A stretch of 44,837 nt of DNA from an uncultured Candidatus Melainabacteria bacterium (GCA_934717745.1 CAKUZB010000014.1:1-44837), one strand, 5' to 3'. Counted from the first letter of the stretch, positions 1 to 9,196 are shown. Program-made: numbers and translations. The notes: generated by a model from the sequence alone, not told the origin.

Positions 1-58
1 TCATTTCAGTGAAAATACTTGGCGGGCCACCGCCTGGGAAGATAACCCGATGCCAGCA
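1..58 (+). rRNA. rrf: 5S ribosomal RNA, 3' part (partial)
   Basis: The window opens inside a 5S rRNA. The segment reads as the usual bacterial 5S 3' half: a GAAAATACTT stretch, then the GGCGG/CCGCC hairpin arm, then CTGGGAAGATA, and finally GATGCCAGC, which would close helix I with the missing 5' end. The 5' half lies before position 1. The mature 3' end is set at about 58 from the expected helix I pairing. A factor-independent terminator follows directly, as expected for the last gene of an rRNA operon, so the 16S and 23S genes probably lie just upstream. Confidence 0.85.
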
Positions 59-69
59 TCTATTTTTCA

Positions 70-105
70 AAGCCTCGAATGATAATATCATTTGAGGCTT
101 TTTTA
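70..105 (+). terminator. rRNA operon terminator
   Basis: An inverted repeat pairs AAGCCTC-AATGATA with the TATCATT-GAGGCTT arm and is followed by a run of T residues. It lies 12 bases after the 5S rRNA and reads on the plus strand. Confidence 0.85.
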
Positions 106-107
106 GT

Positions 108-487
108 TTTTCTATGGCAAGTTTATTTACCAACTGGTGAATTATAAAGGTTGTTTAATTCTCTTTTTCTTACGTTTATTTCCATAATTCTATTGTCGTA
201 TTTCTGAAATTGGACAAATTAAAGGGGAGTTTAAAAAATAAATTAGAGTAGGAATTTCGGCAGGGAAGCATTCAGCCCTTGTTTGGAAGTCCTTCTTTTT
301 GTCAGTTTCTGTTCTTAGGGGTATAATCATACCCCATACGTTTTGCTCTAAATTCTGCTAAAGATTTTGTATAGTCGTTAAGTCGCCAATATAGTCATTA
401 AAATAATGCTTTGATATTTTTTGTAATGTTTTATTAAATAAATTTCTTTTTTAGGCAATTTTTATTATTTATGATATTTTTGTCAGT
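108..487. other. 380-base gap after the rRNA operon
   Basis: No convincing gene is seen. It holds a perfect 7-bp inverted repeat (GGGGTAT/ATACCCC, 318-335) and a minus-strand 46-codon open frame at 330-190 without a well-placed ribosome binding site. An AGGCAATTTTT stretch at 453-463, shared with other upstream regions in the window, precedes the next gene. A TATGAT hexamer at 470-475 could be the -10 element of the gene at 488, leaving a very short leader. Confidence 0.5.
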
Positions 488-2029
488 GTGTTATTGATAA
501 ATAATATTCAAAATATTAATCCAACTATTAAAAACAATAGTCGAAATATTAGATTTTGTTCTAAATCCATTGGTGTTGATAAATTTTCTACATCAAGTGA
601 AGTCTGTTCAAATTCAGATTTTTCAGCATCTATAAAAGAAAAATTTTCACAAAAGCAGTTAGATAAATTATCTAAAAAAACTACTGAATTTATTCAAAAA
701 GTTGATGATTTATCTATTACAAGACTTTCCGGTGATAATATTTTATCTACTTTAAAATATGCAAACTTTAGTTTTGATTCTAAAAAACTTGCTACTAAAG
801 TTTTAGATATGGAAGATTTTTGTGGCAATAATTTAAATTCTATTGAGTTATCTAATAATAAATATGTTGAAAAATCTTTAGATATTAATGCTAGTTTAAA
901 AAATGATACAAAAAGAAAAATTGTATTAGATGAAAATTTGAATAAAACTTCTATTCAAGAGATTTCATACAAAGTGAAAAATGGTCAAAAGTATGAAGTT
1001 AAGAAGGAAAAAGATTTTAAAAATGGCATAACATCAAAGGTTGTAAGTAAAATTGTCAATGAAAATGTTTTGCCTATACCCATTAGTGAAATTATTTTAA
1101 CAAAGGATTATAAGCAAATATCTGTACCTTCACCAATAAAAGGGGTTTTTAATACAAAAAGAATTTATAAGAATGGCAAAGTTCAACAAATTTCGTCAGG
1201 TTTAGTTGATGAAAAAACCGGAATAAAGACGGTAAAAAAAGACATGTACTCTTTAGATGGTACGCATACTCAATATGAATATTCTAATGACCCAAAAGGA
1301 AATAAGATTGTAGATTATAAAATTACTGATAAAAATGGCAAGGTTTTATATAAAAACTCTGAAGCATTTGAGGTTATCGATGAAAATACTTTTATTTCAT
1401 CTAAAAATGATAAATCTTATTTGATTAAATATTCTGATAATGATAATAAATTAAGTGTAAAAGATAATGATACTAAGGAAATTACAGAAATAGATTTACA
1501 CATGTTTATTTATGGTTCAAAGGATAAATTAATTCCTGCTTTGAAGAAGGTTTCAGGTGATGAATTAATTAAAATGAGTAAAAATGTTAATAGATTATTT
1601 CAACAAGACGACCAAACAGCATCTTGCTATAAGCCAACAGAGAAAGATGTTATTACGTGTGGTAATGATTATATTTTAGTGCATGAACTGGGTCATGCGA
1701 AAGATATGAAAAATTATGACACTTCTTCTTTTAAAACAAAAGATGCTACAGAACCTCTTTTAATTTCTGCAAGTTCAGATTTTTTAGATGTTTATTCTCA
1801 AGAAAAGAAATTATTTAACGAGAAATTTCCAACCAATCAAAGAGAACATATAGATTACTTTATAAGCGGAACAAATAAATTTTCTTCAAGTCGTTCTGAA
1901 AAAGAGGCTGTTGCTGAAATTAATGCAATTTTAAATTCTTGTAATGACGTTGAAAAATACTCTTTGCGTTCAGAGTATTTGCAAATGTATTTTCCTAAAA
2001 CAATAAGTAAACTTGCGGAAATTTTATAA
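488..2029 (+). CDS. Putative zinc metalloprotease (HELGH motif)
   Basis: A 513-residue protein of unknown family. The only functional motif is HELGH at residues 399-403, the zincin signature HExxH, followed about 70 residues later by an acidic SEKEAVAEI segment that could supply the third zinc ligand. The first 340 residues are Lys/Asn/Ser-rich with repeated short Gly-Lys turns and look like a long binding region. There is no signal peptide and no membrane segment. The N-terminus (INNIQNINP) resembles those of the two 5'-nucleotidase-like proteins in this window. The start is GTG with no clear ribosome binding site; a possible -10 lies only 12 bases upstream. Peptidase activity is inferred from the motif; the substrate is unknown. 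Confidence 0.6.
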   Translation: MLLINNIQNINPTIKNNSRNIRFCSKSIGVDKFSTSSEVCSNSDFSASIKEKFSQKQLDKLSKKTTEFIQKVDDLSITRLSGDNILSTLKYANFSFDSKKLATKVLDMEDFCGNNLNSIELSNNKYVEKSLDINASLKNDTKRKIVLDENLNKTSIQEISYKVKNGQKYEVKKEKDFKNGITSKVVSKIVNENVLPIPISEIILTKDYKQISVPSPIKGVFNTKRIYKNGKVQQISSGLVDEKTGIKTVKKDMYSLDGTHTQYEYSNDPKGNKIVDYKITDKNGKVLYKNSEAFEVIDENTFISSKNDKSYLIKYSDNDNKLSVKDNDTKEITEIDLHMFIYGSKDKLIPALKKVSGDELIKMSKNVNRLFQQDDQTASCYKPTEKDVITCGNDYILVHELGHAKDMKNYDTSSFKTKDATEPLLISASSDFLDVYSQEKKLFNEKFPTNQREHIDYFISGTNKFSSSRSEKEAVAEINAILNSCNDVEKYSLRSEYLQMYFPKTISKLAEIL

Positions 2030-2041
2030 AAACGTTATAAT
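2013..2041 (+). promoter_or_regulatory. Promoter of the prepilin-like gene
   Basis: TTGCGG (2013-2018) and TATAAT (2036-2041) are separated by exactly 17 bases, overlapping the 3' end of the preceding gene. A second TATAAT lies at 2045-2050. The ribosome binding site GGAG follows, before the ATG at 2071. Confidence 0.6.
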
Positions 2042-2070
2042 GTGTATAATGAGTTTGTGGAGATAACATT

Positions 2071-2676
2071 ATGTTTAAAAAAATAATTGCTTTTTCTTTA
2101 GCCGAAGTTTTAATGGTTGCCGCTATTGCGGGTATTGTCGGGGCTTTGACTATTCCTAATATGAAAAAAGCCTATGATAAAAAAGCAAGAATTGCAAAAG
2201 CAAAAACAACTTTTGCAACTCTGGATTCCGCTATTTCTCAAATTGATTACGATAAAACATTTAGACAAGAAGGTACTGAATCTGTTAATCTTATGAATGA
2301 ATTGCAACAGCGGGTTAGTTTTAGACATGTGTGTGGTTCTCAAGTAGACTCTACTGCGTGTTTTCCAACTAAAAAGTTTACTGAAAGTAGCAGCGAAGAA
2401 TTGAAAATGTCCGCTTGGTTGCAACTTTCGAGTCTTGCAAAAATATGTTCTACAGGAATTTTAAAAAACGGAACAGAAATTGCCGTTTGTATTTTATTTA
2501 AAAAACCTTATAATGCGGGAGTTTGGAAAGATTACTACGGTTTTATTGTTGTTGATGTAAATGGTGCTAAAGTTGGCTCACAAGTAAGAGGCGAAGACAT
2601 TTTTGTTTTTAAAATCGGAACTACCGGAATAATTCCTTTTGAAAAGTCTACTGAAGCCAACATTTTTGACGAATAA
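2071..2676 (+). CDS. Type IV prepilin-like (pseudopilin) protein
   Basis: A 201-residue protein with a class III signal: KKIIA followed by FSLAEVLMVAAIAGIVGALTI. Cleavage is expected between Ala and Phe, with the conserved Glu at +5, and a hydrophobic helix that continues into IPNMKKAYDK. Prepilin peptidase would process it, and the helix would anchor it in a pilus or type II secretion pseudopilus. The C-terminal domain has four cysteines that may form disulfides. It has a good GGAG ribosome binding site and its own promoter. The next gene converges on it with one base between them. Which pilus system it serves cannot be seen here. A second protein of this class is at 9197. Confidence 0.85.
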   Translation: MFKKIIAFSLAEVLMVAAIAGIVGALTIPNMKKAYDKKARIAKAKTTFATLDSAISQIDYDKTFRQEGTESVNLMNELQQRVSFRHVCGSQVDSTACFPTKKFTESSSEELKMSAWLQLSSLAKICSTGILKNGTEIAVCILFKKPYNAGVWKDYYGFIVVDVNGAKVGSQVRGEDIFVFKIGTTGIIPFEKSTEANIFDE

Positions 2677-2677
2677 T

Positions 2678-3931
2678 TTATAAGCAACTTTTGAATTCAA
2701 GAATGAAATCTTCGAAATCATTATTGATTTCTTTTGTTGTAATTTCGTTCAAATCCATTGAATATTTCTTATTTTCAGGACTATCTAGTCCATTGTGCTT
2801 TGATTCAACAACAACAGAGTTTCCTTCTTGAGTAATTGTAAATTCGCTTTCTTGACGTTTATTCACAAACTTTATTGAGTAACTTGTTTCTGTTTCTACC
2901 AAAGGTACATCAGTACCGGAAAGCACGTCTTCATATTCTTTTAGTAATTCTTCAACGGTTGGTTTTACTACTTTGTCGAGTTTTTTACTGAAGATTTGTC
3001 TAAATAGTTTGAAGTTTTTGTGCGTATTTTGACTTGGAATTTTACTTTCTTCTAACCAATTATCGTTTTTTTTTACGTTTGAATCGATTATATATAACAA
3101 ATTTGGGGCTGTTTTTGCTTCCTTTAAACCTTCTTTTAATTCTTCTTCAATTTCGTCAAAAGAGGATTTGTCCATATTATAAATGCAACCACAAAGTGTT
3201 TCATCTGCACCAATGTTTTTGTTCAAACGATTCCAAACAACCAAAGAACCTTCTAAATTTGTGCTTGCAAGTAATAAGTAGAAAGTGTTTTTGTATTTTG
3301 TTAATGCTACAGTATCTGTTGCACGAATGTTATTTTTAATTGTTTCTACAATGTTTTCTGTACTAGGTTTTAAACGAGATTTTTCGTTAGGCTCAAGTGC
3401 AATAAAGACGCCATCAATACCCTTTGATGACAAGTAATCAATTTCGTTTTGGAAAACTTTTGAACTATATTTTGCAGTATAAAAACCTGTTTCTTCATCA
3501 ATTGCATTCAATTGAGTAAGTAATTTTTCATATTTTTTGTGTTGTTGGCGTAATTCATTTTTTTGTAAACTCCAAATAGTTCTCATTAATATTTCAGAAT
3601 TGCTAAATTGAACTGCTACAACATCGTCGATGCCTGCTTTGTTAGCAATTCTAATGAATTGAGAGTTATAATTTTCAACCAACAATAAAATTGGAACTGA
3701 TGTTATCCCTTTGATTTTTTTGATTAAATCTAAGCAGAAAGGTTCTTCTATTGAGTTTTGACAATTTAAAATAATCGCTTGAGGCTTTTCTGATTCAATT
3801 GAAGACAATGCATCTTGGTAGGTGCGAATTAAAATACTATCGATATTTCTTAATTGAACTAATTCTGAACTTAATAAGTTTACGATTTGTTCGTTGTTTG
3901 TAATTAAAATAACATTTGTTCCTGAATACAT
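2678..3931 (-). CDS. Degenerate receiver plus degenerate GGDEF-like protein
   Basis: A 417-residue protein, the last gene of the tkt-ftsE-ftsX-HDOD operon, 10 bases after the HDOD gene with an AAAGGA ribosome binding site. Residues 1-125 resemble a response-regulator receiver (ILITNNEQIV, then PQAIILNCQ), but the phospho-accepting Asp is replaced by Asn. Residues about 145-290 resemble a diguanylate cyclase fold (DEETGFYTAKYSSKVF), but the GGDEF site reads KNTFY, so cyclase activity is not expected. The C-terminal about 90 residues are of no known type. It probably acts as a scaffold or ligand-sensing partner and not as an enzyme. Its placement beside an HDOD protein suggests a signalling role. 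Confidence 0.6.
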   Translation of the reverse strand: MYSGTNVILITNNEQIVNLLSSELVQLRNIDSILIRTYQDALSSIESEKPQAIILNCQNSIEEPFCLDLIKKIKGITSVPILLLVENYNSQFIRIANKAGIDDVVAVQFSNSEILMRTIWSLQKNELRQQHKKYEKLLTQLNAIDEETGFYTAKYSSKVFQNEIDYLSSKGIDGVFIALEPNEKSRLKPSTENIVETIKNNIRATDTVALTKYKNTFYLLLASTNLEGSLVVWNRLNKNIGADETLCGCIYNMDKSSFDEIEEELKEGLKEAKTAPNLLYIIDSNVKKNDNWLEESKIPSQNTHKNFKLFRQIFSKKLDKVVKPTVEELLKEYEDVLSGTDVPLVETETSYSIKFVNKRQESEFTITQEGNSVVVESKHNGLDSPENKKYSMDLNEITTKEINNDFEDFILEFKSCL

Positions 3932-3941
3932 TTTTAATCCT

Positions 3942-4742
3942 TTATGATAAATAATTTATTAATATATTTGCTTTATTTAAAATATTTTCTCTTAAAATTT
4001 TTGGTTCATCAAGTTTTATATTTAATATTTTAACATAATCATTGCAAAGTTGTTCTTCTTTAAAATCTGTTTGAACAAGTTTATCTACTAAATAAACTAA
4101 TGCACATTCAATCGGAATAGTTGAGGCTTTTGGATTGTGGTGGTATTTTATAGTGTTAGTTAACAGAATTGGCAATTGCCATTTTTTTGCTAATTTTGCC
4201 CCAATTTCTGCGTGATTTGTTCCTAAAAAAGCATCCTCTGTTTCAAGAATATCTGAACCCTCGTTAACCATTTCTTGAATTTTTTTCAAAGAGGTTTCGT
4301 CCTGCATATTGATAATTAATTTACCAATATCGTGCATAAATCCTACCATAAACGCAACGTCGCTATCCATTATTTTTAAGTGTTCTGAAAGGTATTCACA
4401 CCCAACAGCAGTTTTAATTGCGTGTTGCCAAAGTTCTTTGTTCTTATCAGAAGATAACATTGGTTTCATTGCTGATGCAATAATTATATTTTTGGCTTTA
4501 TTCATACCCAAAAGTGCCAAGGCTCTGGTTATTGAAGTTATTTGTTGTGCAAAGCCATAATATGCGGAATTTACGAGATTTAAAACTTTTAAACTCAATG
4601 ACTGGTCGTAACTGATAATTTCACCTAAATCTTTCAAACTAGATTCAGGGTCTTTAACGATGTTTAATGCCTTAATTACAACATTTGGCATTGCCGGAAC
4701 ATCTTTTAAATTATCTAGCAATTTATCAATTGAGTTATCCAT
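3942..4742 (-). CDS. HDOD domain signalling protein
   Basis: A 266-residue single-domain HDOD protein. The typical opening DVPAMPNVVIKALNIVKDP is followed by SYDQSLSLKVLNLVNSAYYG and, near residue 140, GFMHDIGKLIIN, which keeps the His-Asp pair of the HD superfamily. HDOD proteins usually regulate signalling, motility or stress pathways, often together with c-di-GMP enzymes, and many lack catalytic activity. It starts 6 bases after ftsX and is followed by the degenerate receiver protein, so all are likely on one mRNA. The specific partner is not evident from the sequence. Confidence 0.9.
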   Translation of the reverse strand: MDNSIDKLLDNLKDVPAMPNVVIKALNIVKDPESSLKDLGEIISYDQSLSLKVLNLVNSAYYGFAQQITSITRALALLGMNKAKNIIIASAMKPMLSSDKNKELWQHAIKTAVGCEYLSEHLKIMDSDVAFMVGFMHDIGKLIINMQDETSLKKIQEMVNEGSDILETEDAFLGTNHAEIGAKLAKKWQLPILLTNTIKYHHNPKASTIPIECALVYLVDKLVQTDFKEEQLCNDYVKILNIKLDEPKILRENILNKANILINYLS

Positions 4743-4748
4743 TGAAAT

Positions 4749-5657
4749 TTATACCTGTAAGTGTTTTTTAATTGATAAGAAACTTCCACTGGCTCCGAAT
4801 GCAATACCTAATGCAATCATTGAAATTATAACAATATTTCCTGCAAATATCGGTGATGGAACAAGGAAGAAGTTATGTATGTTGTTAAGCATTGATTGAA
4901 TAATATCTACCGGAATTAAGGCTAATAATGCACCGACAAAACCATATAAAGCCCCTTGCATAATTAACGGAATCCTGATGTACCAATTGCTTACACCCAT
5001 AAGTCGCATAATTTCGATTTCATCTTTTCGTGATTGAATTACCAACTGAATTGTGTTGTTTATAATTGTAATTGTCAGTATTGCAACGATAATTACCACG
5101 AATACTGTTGTTGTATTCACGACCTTGTTTAAGACTTGAATTTTCTTTGCCAAATCCTGTGCATAACTCATGTCCTCAACAACCGACAGTGCTTTTATCT
5201 TTGCAAAAACATCATTTGTATTTTCAGGTTTATCTATTTTAACATGAAGTGTGTCCGGCAGAGGGTTATCAATATCGGATATATCTAATTCTCTTTTTAA
5301 ATCCGCCCAAGAATGTTCTTTTGTAATGATTTTAACCTTTTCTACGTGGTCAAATTCTTTAATTCTTTCAGCAACAATATTTGCATCTGCATTAGATTTC
5401 AAATATACAGAAATTTCAAGAACATTTCCTAACTCGTGAGCAAAAGAAGATACTGAAAGAGTTGTTCTTAACAATGCTCCGAATAGGGTTAAAATTGCCG
5501 CCATTGTTGTAATAATTGCCAGATTAATCCAACCTGTGCGTTTTATATCGTTGAAAATTTCAACAGACATACGGTAAACAATTCTAATCTCTGTTAACCA
5601 GTCTTTTGGTATATGATTTTTAACTTTCTTTTTAATTTTTTGTGCTTTTTTATTCAT
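4749..5657 (-). CDS. ftsX: Cell division ABC transporter permease FtsX
   Basis: A 302-residue membrane protein. The start chosen is the ATG at 5657, which overlaps the ftsE stop by 8 bases and has GAAGG upstream; an upstream start would run far into ftsE. It has the FtsX layout: a basic cytoplasmic N-terminus, a first membrane helix near residues 44-66, an extracytoplasmic domain (ISVYLKSNADANIVAERIK), then three helices. The conserved loop DEIEIMRLMGVSNWYIRIPL lies between helices 2 and 3. With FtsE it forms a membrane complex that controls peptidoglycan hydrolases at division. The hydrolase partner is not encoded here. Confidence 0.95.
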   Translation of the reverse strand: MNKKAQKIKKKVKNHIPKDWLTEIRIVYRMSVEIFNDIKRTGWINLAIITTMAAILTLFGALLRTTLSVSSFAHELGNVLEISVYLKSNADANIVAERIKEFDHVEKVKIITKEHSWADLKRELDISDIDNPLPDTLHVKIDKPENTNDVFAKIKALSVVEDMSYAQDLAKKIQVLNKVVNTTTVFVVIIVAILTITIINNTIQLVIQSRKDEIEIMRLMGVSNWYIRIPLIMQGALYGFVGALLALIPVDIIQSMLNNIHNFFLVPSPIFAGNIVIISMIALGIAFGASGSFLSIKKHLQV

Positions 5658-6327
5658 AATAAGTACCTTCTGGATTATCACGAATAACTTCACCGTTATC
5701 AAGAGTGATTACACGTTTTTTGAAATAATCTACGATGTTTTTATCGTGAGTAGATACAATTACTGTGATACCTCTTTGGTTAATTTGTTCAAGAATTTGC
5801 ATTACTTCCAAAGAGTTTTTAGGGTCTAAGTTACCTGTAGGTTCGTCTGCAATTAGAAGTGGCGGACCGTTTACAATTGCACGTGCAATACTTACACGTT
5901 GTTGTTCACCACCTGATAGTTCAGTTGGTTTTGCTTTCATTTTATCGATAAGTCCTACAACTTTTAATGCTCCTGTAACCCTTGCGTGAACTTCTTTTGA
6001 ACTTATACCCAAAGTTCTGATAACGTAAGCAACATTATCATATACTGTTTGGTTTTGAAGTAATTTATAATCTTGGAATACAATCCCCATACAACGACGA
6101 AGATTTGGAACTTTGTCTGAGGTTAGGTTAGCGATATTAATTCCACCGATTATTACTGTACCTGATGATGGGGTTTCTTCTTTGTATAAAATTTTCATTA
6201 AAGTTGATTTACCAGCACCTGATTTACCAATCAAGAATACAAATTCACCAGAAAGAATGTCTAAGTTGACATTCTTCAAGGCATATTTGTTTTTGTATTT
6301 TTTTGTTACCGCACGTAACTGTATCAT
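5650..6327 (-). CDS. ftsE: Cell division ATP-binding protein FtsE
   Basis: A 225-residue ABC ATPase of normal FtsE length. Visible motifs are Walker A GKSGAGKST (residues 34-42), Q-loop VFQDYKLL, signature LSGGEQQRVSIARA, Walker B LLIADEPTGNLD and the switch histidine in STHDKN. The FtsE-typical VFQDYKLLQNQTVYDNVAY segment separates it from other LolD-like ATPases. The ATG shares a base with the stop of the transketolase gene (TAATG), so translation is probably coupled. It works with FtsX, encoded just downstream and overlapping by 8 bases. Confidence 0.96.
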   Translation of the reverse strand: MIQLRAVTKKYKNKYALKNVNLDILSGEFVFLIGKSGAGKSTLMKILYKEETPSSGTVIIGGINIANLTSDKVPNLRRCMGIVFQDYKLLQNQTVYDNVAYVIRTLGISSKEVHARVTGALKVVGLIDKMKAKPTELSGGEQQRVSIARAIVNGPPLLIADEPTGNLDPKNSLEVMQILEQINQRGITVIVSTHDKNIVDYFKKRVITLDNGEVIRDNPEGTYYE

Positions 6328-7280
6328 TATTTAGTTTCCATTAATTTTGTAATATCTTCTGCTAATTCTGTAGAGTTTAATCTGTAGAATTTCATTAAGT
6401 TTTCAAGGTCGCCTGATTGACCGAATGTATCTTGAACACCTAATCTGTGAACAGGAACAGGATGATGTTCAGAAAGTACTTCGCATACTGCTGAACCAAC
6501 ACCGCCAATTACAGAGTGGTTTTCAACTGTGATTACAAAGTTTGTTTTCTTTGCAGATTTAACAATTGATTCAACATCGATAGGTTTTACCATTGGTAAG
6601 TTGATGATTTCAGCATCAATGCCTTTTTTAGTTAATGTTTCAGATGCTTCGATTACTTCAGCAAGAGTTTCACCGTTAGTAATGATTGTTACGTCTTTAC
6701 CTTCTTTGATTACGTCTGCTTTTGTTAAATCAAACACATGACCTTCTTCGTAAACATCAGGAACGTTTGTTCTTGGAACTCTGATGTAAACCGGTCCAAC
6801 GTGTTTTGCGGCATATTTTACTGCGGCATTCATTTCTTGACAATCACAAGGAACTAAAACTTGCATTCCAGGTAATCCTCTCATTAATGAAACGTCTTCT
6901 AAAGATTGGTGAGTTGCACCGTCTTCGCATACTGTGATACCGCCATGAGTACCAACAACTTTTATATTAAAACCTGCATAGCAAGCACCATTTCTGATTT
7001 GGTCGTAGTTTCTGCCTGTAGCGAATACAGCAAAACTTGCTAAGAAAGGAATTTTACCGGTAGTTGAAAGACCAATTGCAGTTGTTGTCATGTCTGCTTC
7101 TGCGATACCGCAGTCGAACCATCTGTCAGGAAATTCGTTTGCAAACAATTTTGTTTGAGTTGAACCTGCTAAGTCTGAGTCTAAAACTACAACGTTTTCG
7201 TTTTCTTTACCTACTTCTACTAATGCTTTACCAAATGCAGAACGGATAGATTTTCTTTCTTTTTTGTTAACTGTTAACAT
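6327..7280 (-). CDS. Transketolase, C-terminal subunit
   Basis: A 317-residue protein that covers only the pyrimidine-binding and C-terminal domains of transketolase. It contains DSDLAGSTQT, the DCGIAEADMTT segment with the Glu that activates thiamine diphosphate, and THGGITVCEDGATHQSLEDV. Split transketolases are known in many anaerobes, and the N-terminal subunit should be encoded next to it or elsewhere; it is not in this window. The start is the ATG at 7280, preceded by AAAAGGAG at good spacing. It is the first gene of the operon with ftsE and ftsX. In the pathway it moves two-carbon units in the non-oxidative pentose phosphate route. Confidence 0.9.
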   Translation of the reverse strand: MLTVNKKERKSIRSAFGKALVEVGKENENVVVLDSDLAGSTQTKLFANEFPDRWFDCGIAEADMTTTAIGLSTTGKIPFLASFAVFATGRNYDQIRNGACYAGFNIKVVGTHGGITVCEDGATHQSLEDVSLMRGLPGMQVLVPCDCQEMNAAVKYAAKHVGPVYIRVPRTNVPDVYEEGHVFDLTKADVIKEGKDVTIITNGETLAEVIEASETLTKKGIDAEIINLPMVKPIDVESIVKSAKKTNFVITVENHSVIGGVGSAVCEVLSEHHPVPVHRLGVQDTFGQSGDLENLMKFYRLNSTELAEDITKLMETK

Positions 7281-7311
7281 TAAATTTCTCCTTTTAATTA
7301 TCCTTGATAGT

Positions 7312-7317
7312 ATTATA
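7312..7317 (-). promoter_or_regulatory. Probable -10 element of the tkt-ftsEX operon
   Basis: A perfect TATAAT on the minus strand lies 32 bases before the tkt start codon. No convincing -35 hexamer is seen at the expected distance. Confidence 0.5.
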
Positions 7318-7438
7318 ACACAAACATATTTCATGTACTTAAACTTTGTTAACATGGTTTACATTTTTAGGCAATTTTTTGCAAAATCATGACTTTATTA
7401 ATATAACAACTCATAACGATAGGATTTTTATTACTTAA

Positions 7439-9079
7439 ATGACTAGTATCAACAACTTTTTTAAGCCACAAGTAGCGAATACAAAGGCTGGAGAAACACA
7501 ATTAAGCGTATATTATACGAATGATATGCACGGTGATATTAACCGTTTGGCAAAATTGAAAACTACAAAAGATACTTTTGAAAAGTCAAATAAGGGTAAT
7601 GCAACATTAGCATTAACTGCCGGTGATTGCTTCTATGGAAAAGACAAACAAAGAATCGGTCTTATTTCAAAAGTTATGAACATGATGAAATTTGACGCAT
7701 TCACTTTGGGTAACCACGAGTTTACTCCTGGTACTAAAGGTTTGGCTGAAAATTTAAAAAATATTGATGCACAAGCAGTTTCTGCAAATTTAGAAATTGG
7801 TGAAGATTGTGCATTAAACGAAAGTGTTAAAGAGAAAAAATTAGTTAAATCTGCTGTATTTATGAAAGGCGGACATAAATTTGCTGTAATCGGTGCTTCT
7901 CCATTTGATGCTGAAGTTGGTATTACAGAAGATGCAAAATCTGGTGTTAGAGTAAAAGATATTGACAAAACTATTGCTGCAATTAACGAAGAAGCAAAAA
8001 ATCTTGAAAAACAAGGTATTAATAAAATCATCTTGTTATCTCACTTAGGTTATGGCGAACATGCTGACCTTAAAGTTGCAAGAGAAACTGAAGGTATTGA
8101 TATTATTGTTGGCGGACACTCTCATGCGGTAATTGAAGGTGCTCAATCAGAAGATAAAGGCGGTACACACAAATTAAACGTTGTTACTTCAAAAAGAGGT
8201 GAACCTGTAGTTGTTACTCAAGCCGGCAAATTGAATGAAAAAGTTGGTTTCTTAGATGTTGTATTTGATAAAAATGGTGTTATCAAAACTGATTCTATCA
8301 AAAATAACTTAGCAAATGTGGCTGAATTTGCTGAAGATAAAGCAGTTAACAAATTAATGGTTGACACTTTAGGTGAAAAACAACACTTAGCAAACGTTAC
8401 TAAAGGTTATGACCCTGAATGTGAATTTGAAGAAAGATACAGAGAAAATCCTGTTCATAACATGTTAGCAGATGCTATTTTAGAAAAAGGTAAAAAACAA
8501 GGTGTACAAGGTGTTTTATTTGCAACTAACACAGTAAAAGGTGGTGCGACAGGTGAAATCACAAACTACAACTTGAAATATGAAATGTTACCTTATAACA
8601 GTTCTTATGTTGCAGTTGAAATGACTGAAAAAGATGTTGTTGATTTATTAAATGCAACTTCTTCAAAAGTTTTCGGCGAAGTTGACCCTCCATTATTAAG
8701 AACTGCCGGCATGAAGTATACAATTGACCAAGCAAGTGGCAAAACTCCTTTAACACAATTAGAATTAACAGATGAAAAAGGTAATGTAACTGCTTCAATT
8801 GATACAAAAAATCCAAGTGCTGATAAAAAAGTTAAAGTTGCATTAGATTCTTACTTATTCTGTGCAGATTATTCAAAACCAATTTTAGCAAAATATAAAG
8901 ATTCTGCTGAAAAAGTTGGTGAACAACAAGAAATTTTCACAGATTACTTAACTAAAAGAGGTACTGTTGATTTCTCAATGCCAAAAGAAAATAGAATTAC
9001 TGTTAAATACAATGACTTAGCAACTTATTGTCCTCAATATTCAATGGACGACAAAGTTAAGACATTAAAAAATGCGTAA
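7439..9079 (+). CDS. 5'-nucleotidase family metallophosphoesterase (copy 1)
   Basis: A 546-residue UshA/5'-nucleotidase-like protein. The N-terminal metallophosphatase domain shows NDMHGD (D29, H31), AGDC (D63), GNHE (91-94), SHLG (H202) and GGHSH (225-229), so the two-metal site looks complete. The C-terminal 5'-nucleotidase domain follows from about residue 330 (GGATGEITNYNLKYEMLPY). It would release phosphate from nucleotides or related esters. Unlike typical UshA there is no signal peptide; the protein begins MTSINNFFKPQ. No strong ribosome binding site is seen. A paralogue lies at 9987. The substrate cannot be told from the sequence. Confidence 0.88.
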   Translation: MTSINNFFKPQVANTKAGETQLSVYYTNDMHGDINRLAKLKTTKDTFEKSNKGNATLALTAGDCFYGKDKQRIGLISKVMNMMKFDAFTLGNHEFTPGTKGLAENLKNIDAQAVSANLEIGEDCALNESVKEKKLVKSAVFMKGGHKFAVIGASPFDAEVGITEDAKSGVRVKDIDKTIAAINEEAKNLEKQGINKIILLSHLGYGEHADLKVARETEGIDIIVGGHSHAVIEGAQSEDKGGTHKLNVVTSKRGEPVVVTQAGKLNEKVGFLDVVFDKNGVIKTDSIKNNLANVAEFAEDKAVNKLMVDTLGEKQHLANVTKGYDPECEFEERYRENPVHNMLADAILEKGKKQGVQGVLFATNTVKGGATGEITNYNLKYEMLPYNSSYVAVEMTEKDVVDLLNATSSKVFGEVDPPLLRTAGMKYTIDQASGKTPLTQLELTDEKGNVTASIDTKNPSADKKVKVALDSYLFCADYSKPILAKYKDSAEKVGEQQEIFTDYLTKRGTVDFSMPKENRITVKYNDLATYCPQYSMDDKVKTLKNA

Positions 9080-9093
9080 GATATTAAGCGAAT

Positions 9094-9128
9094 AAAAATA
9101 AGGCTGTGCTATTGTACAGCCTTATTTT
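9094..9128 (+). terminator. Terminator of the first 5'-nucleotidase gene
   Basis: AATAAGGCTGT and ACAGCCTTATT form a long perfect stem around an 8-base loop, followed by TTATTG. It lies 15 bases after the stop codon. Confidence 0.85.
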
Positions 9129-9196
9129 ATTGACGGTAGTTAAATTTAATGGTAATATACATTTAAAATTTTGAAAAAGTTATAAGGATAATAAAT

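Noticed and set aside
190..330. 46-residue minus-strand frame after the rRNA operon
   Set aside because: There is no properly spaced ribosome binding site, and the sequence shows no domain. It may be a chance frame or a decayed remnant.
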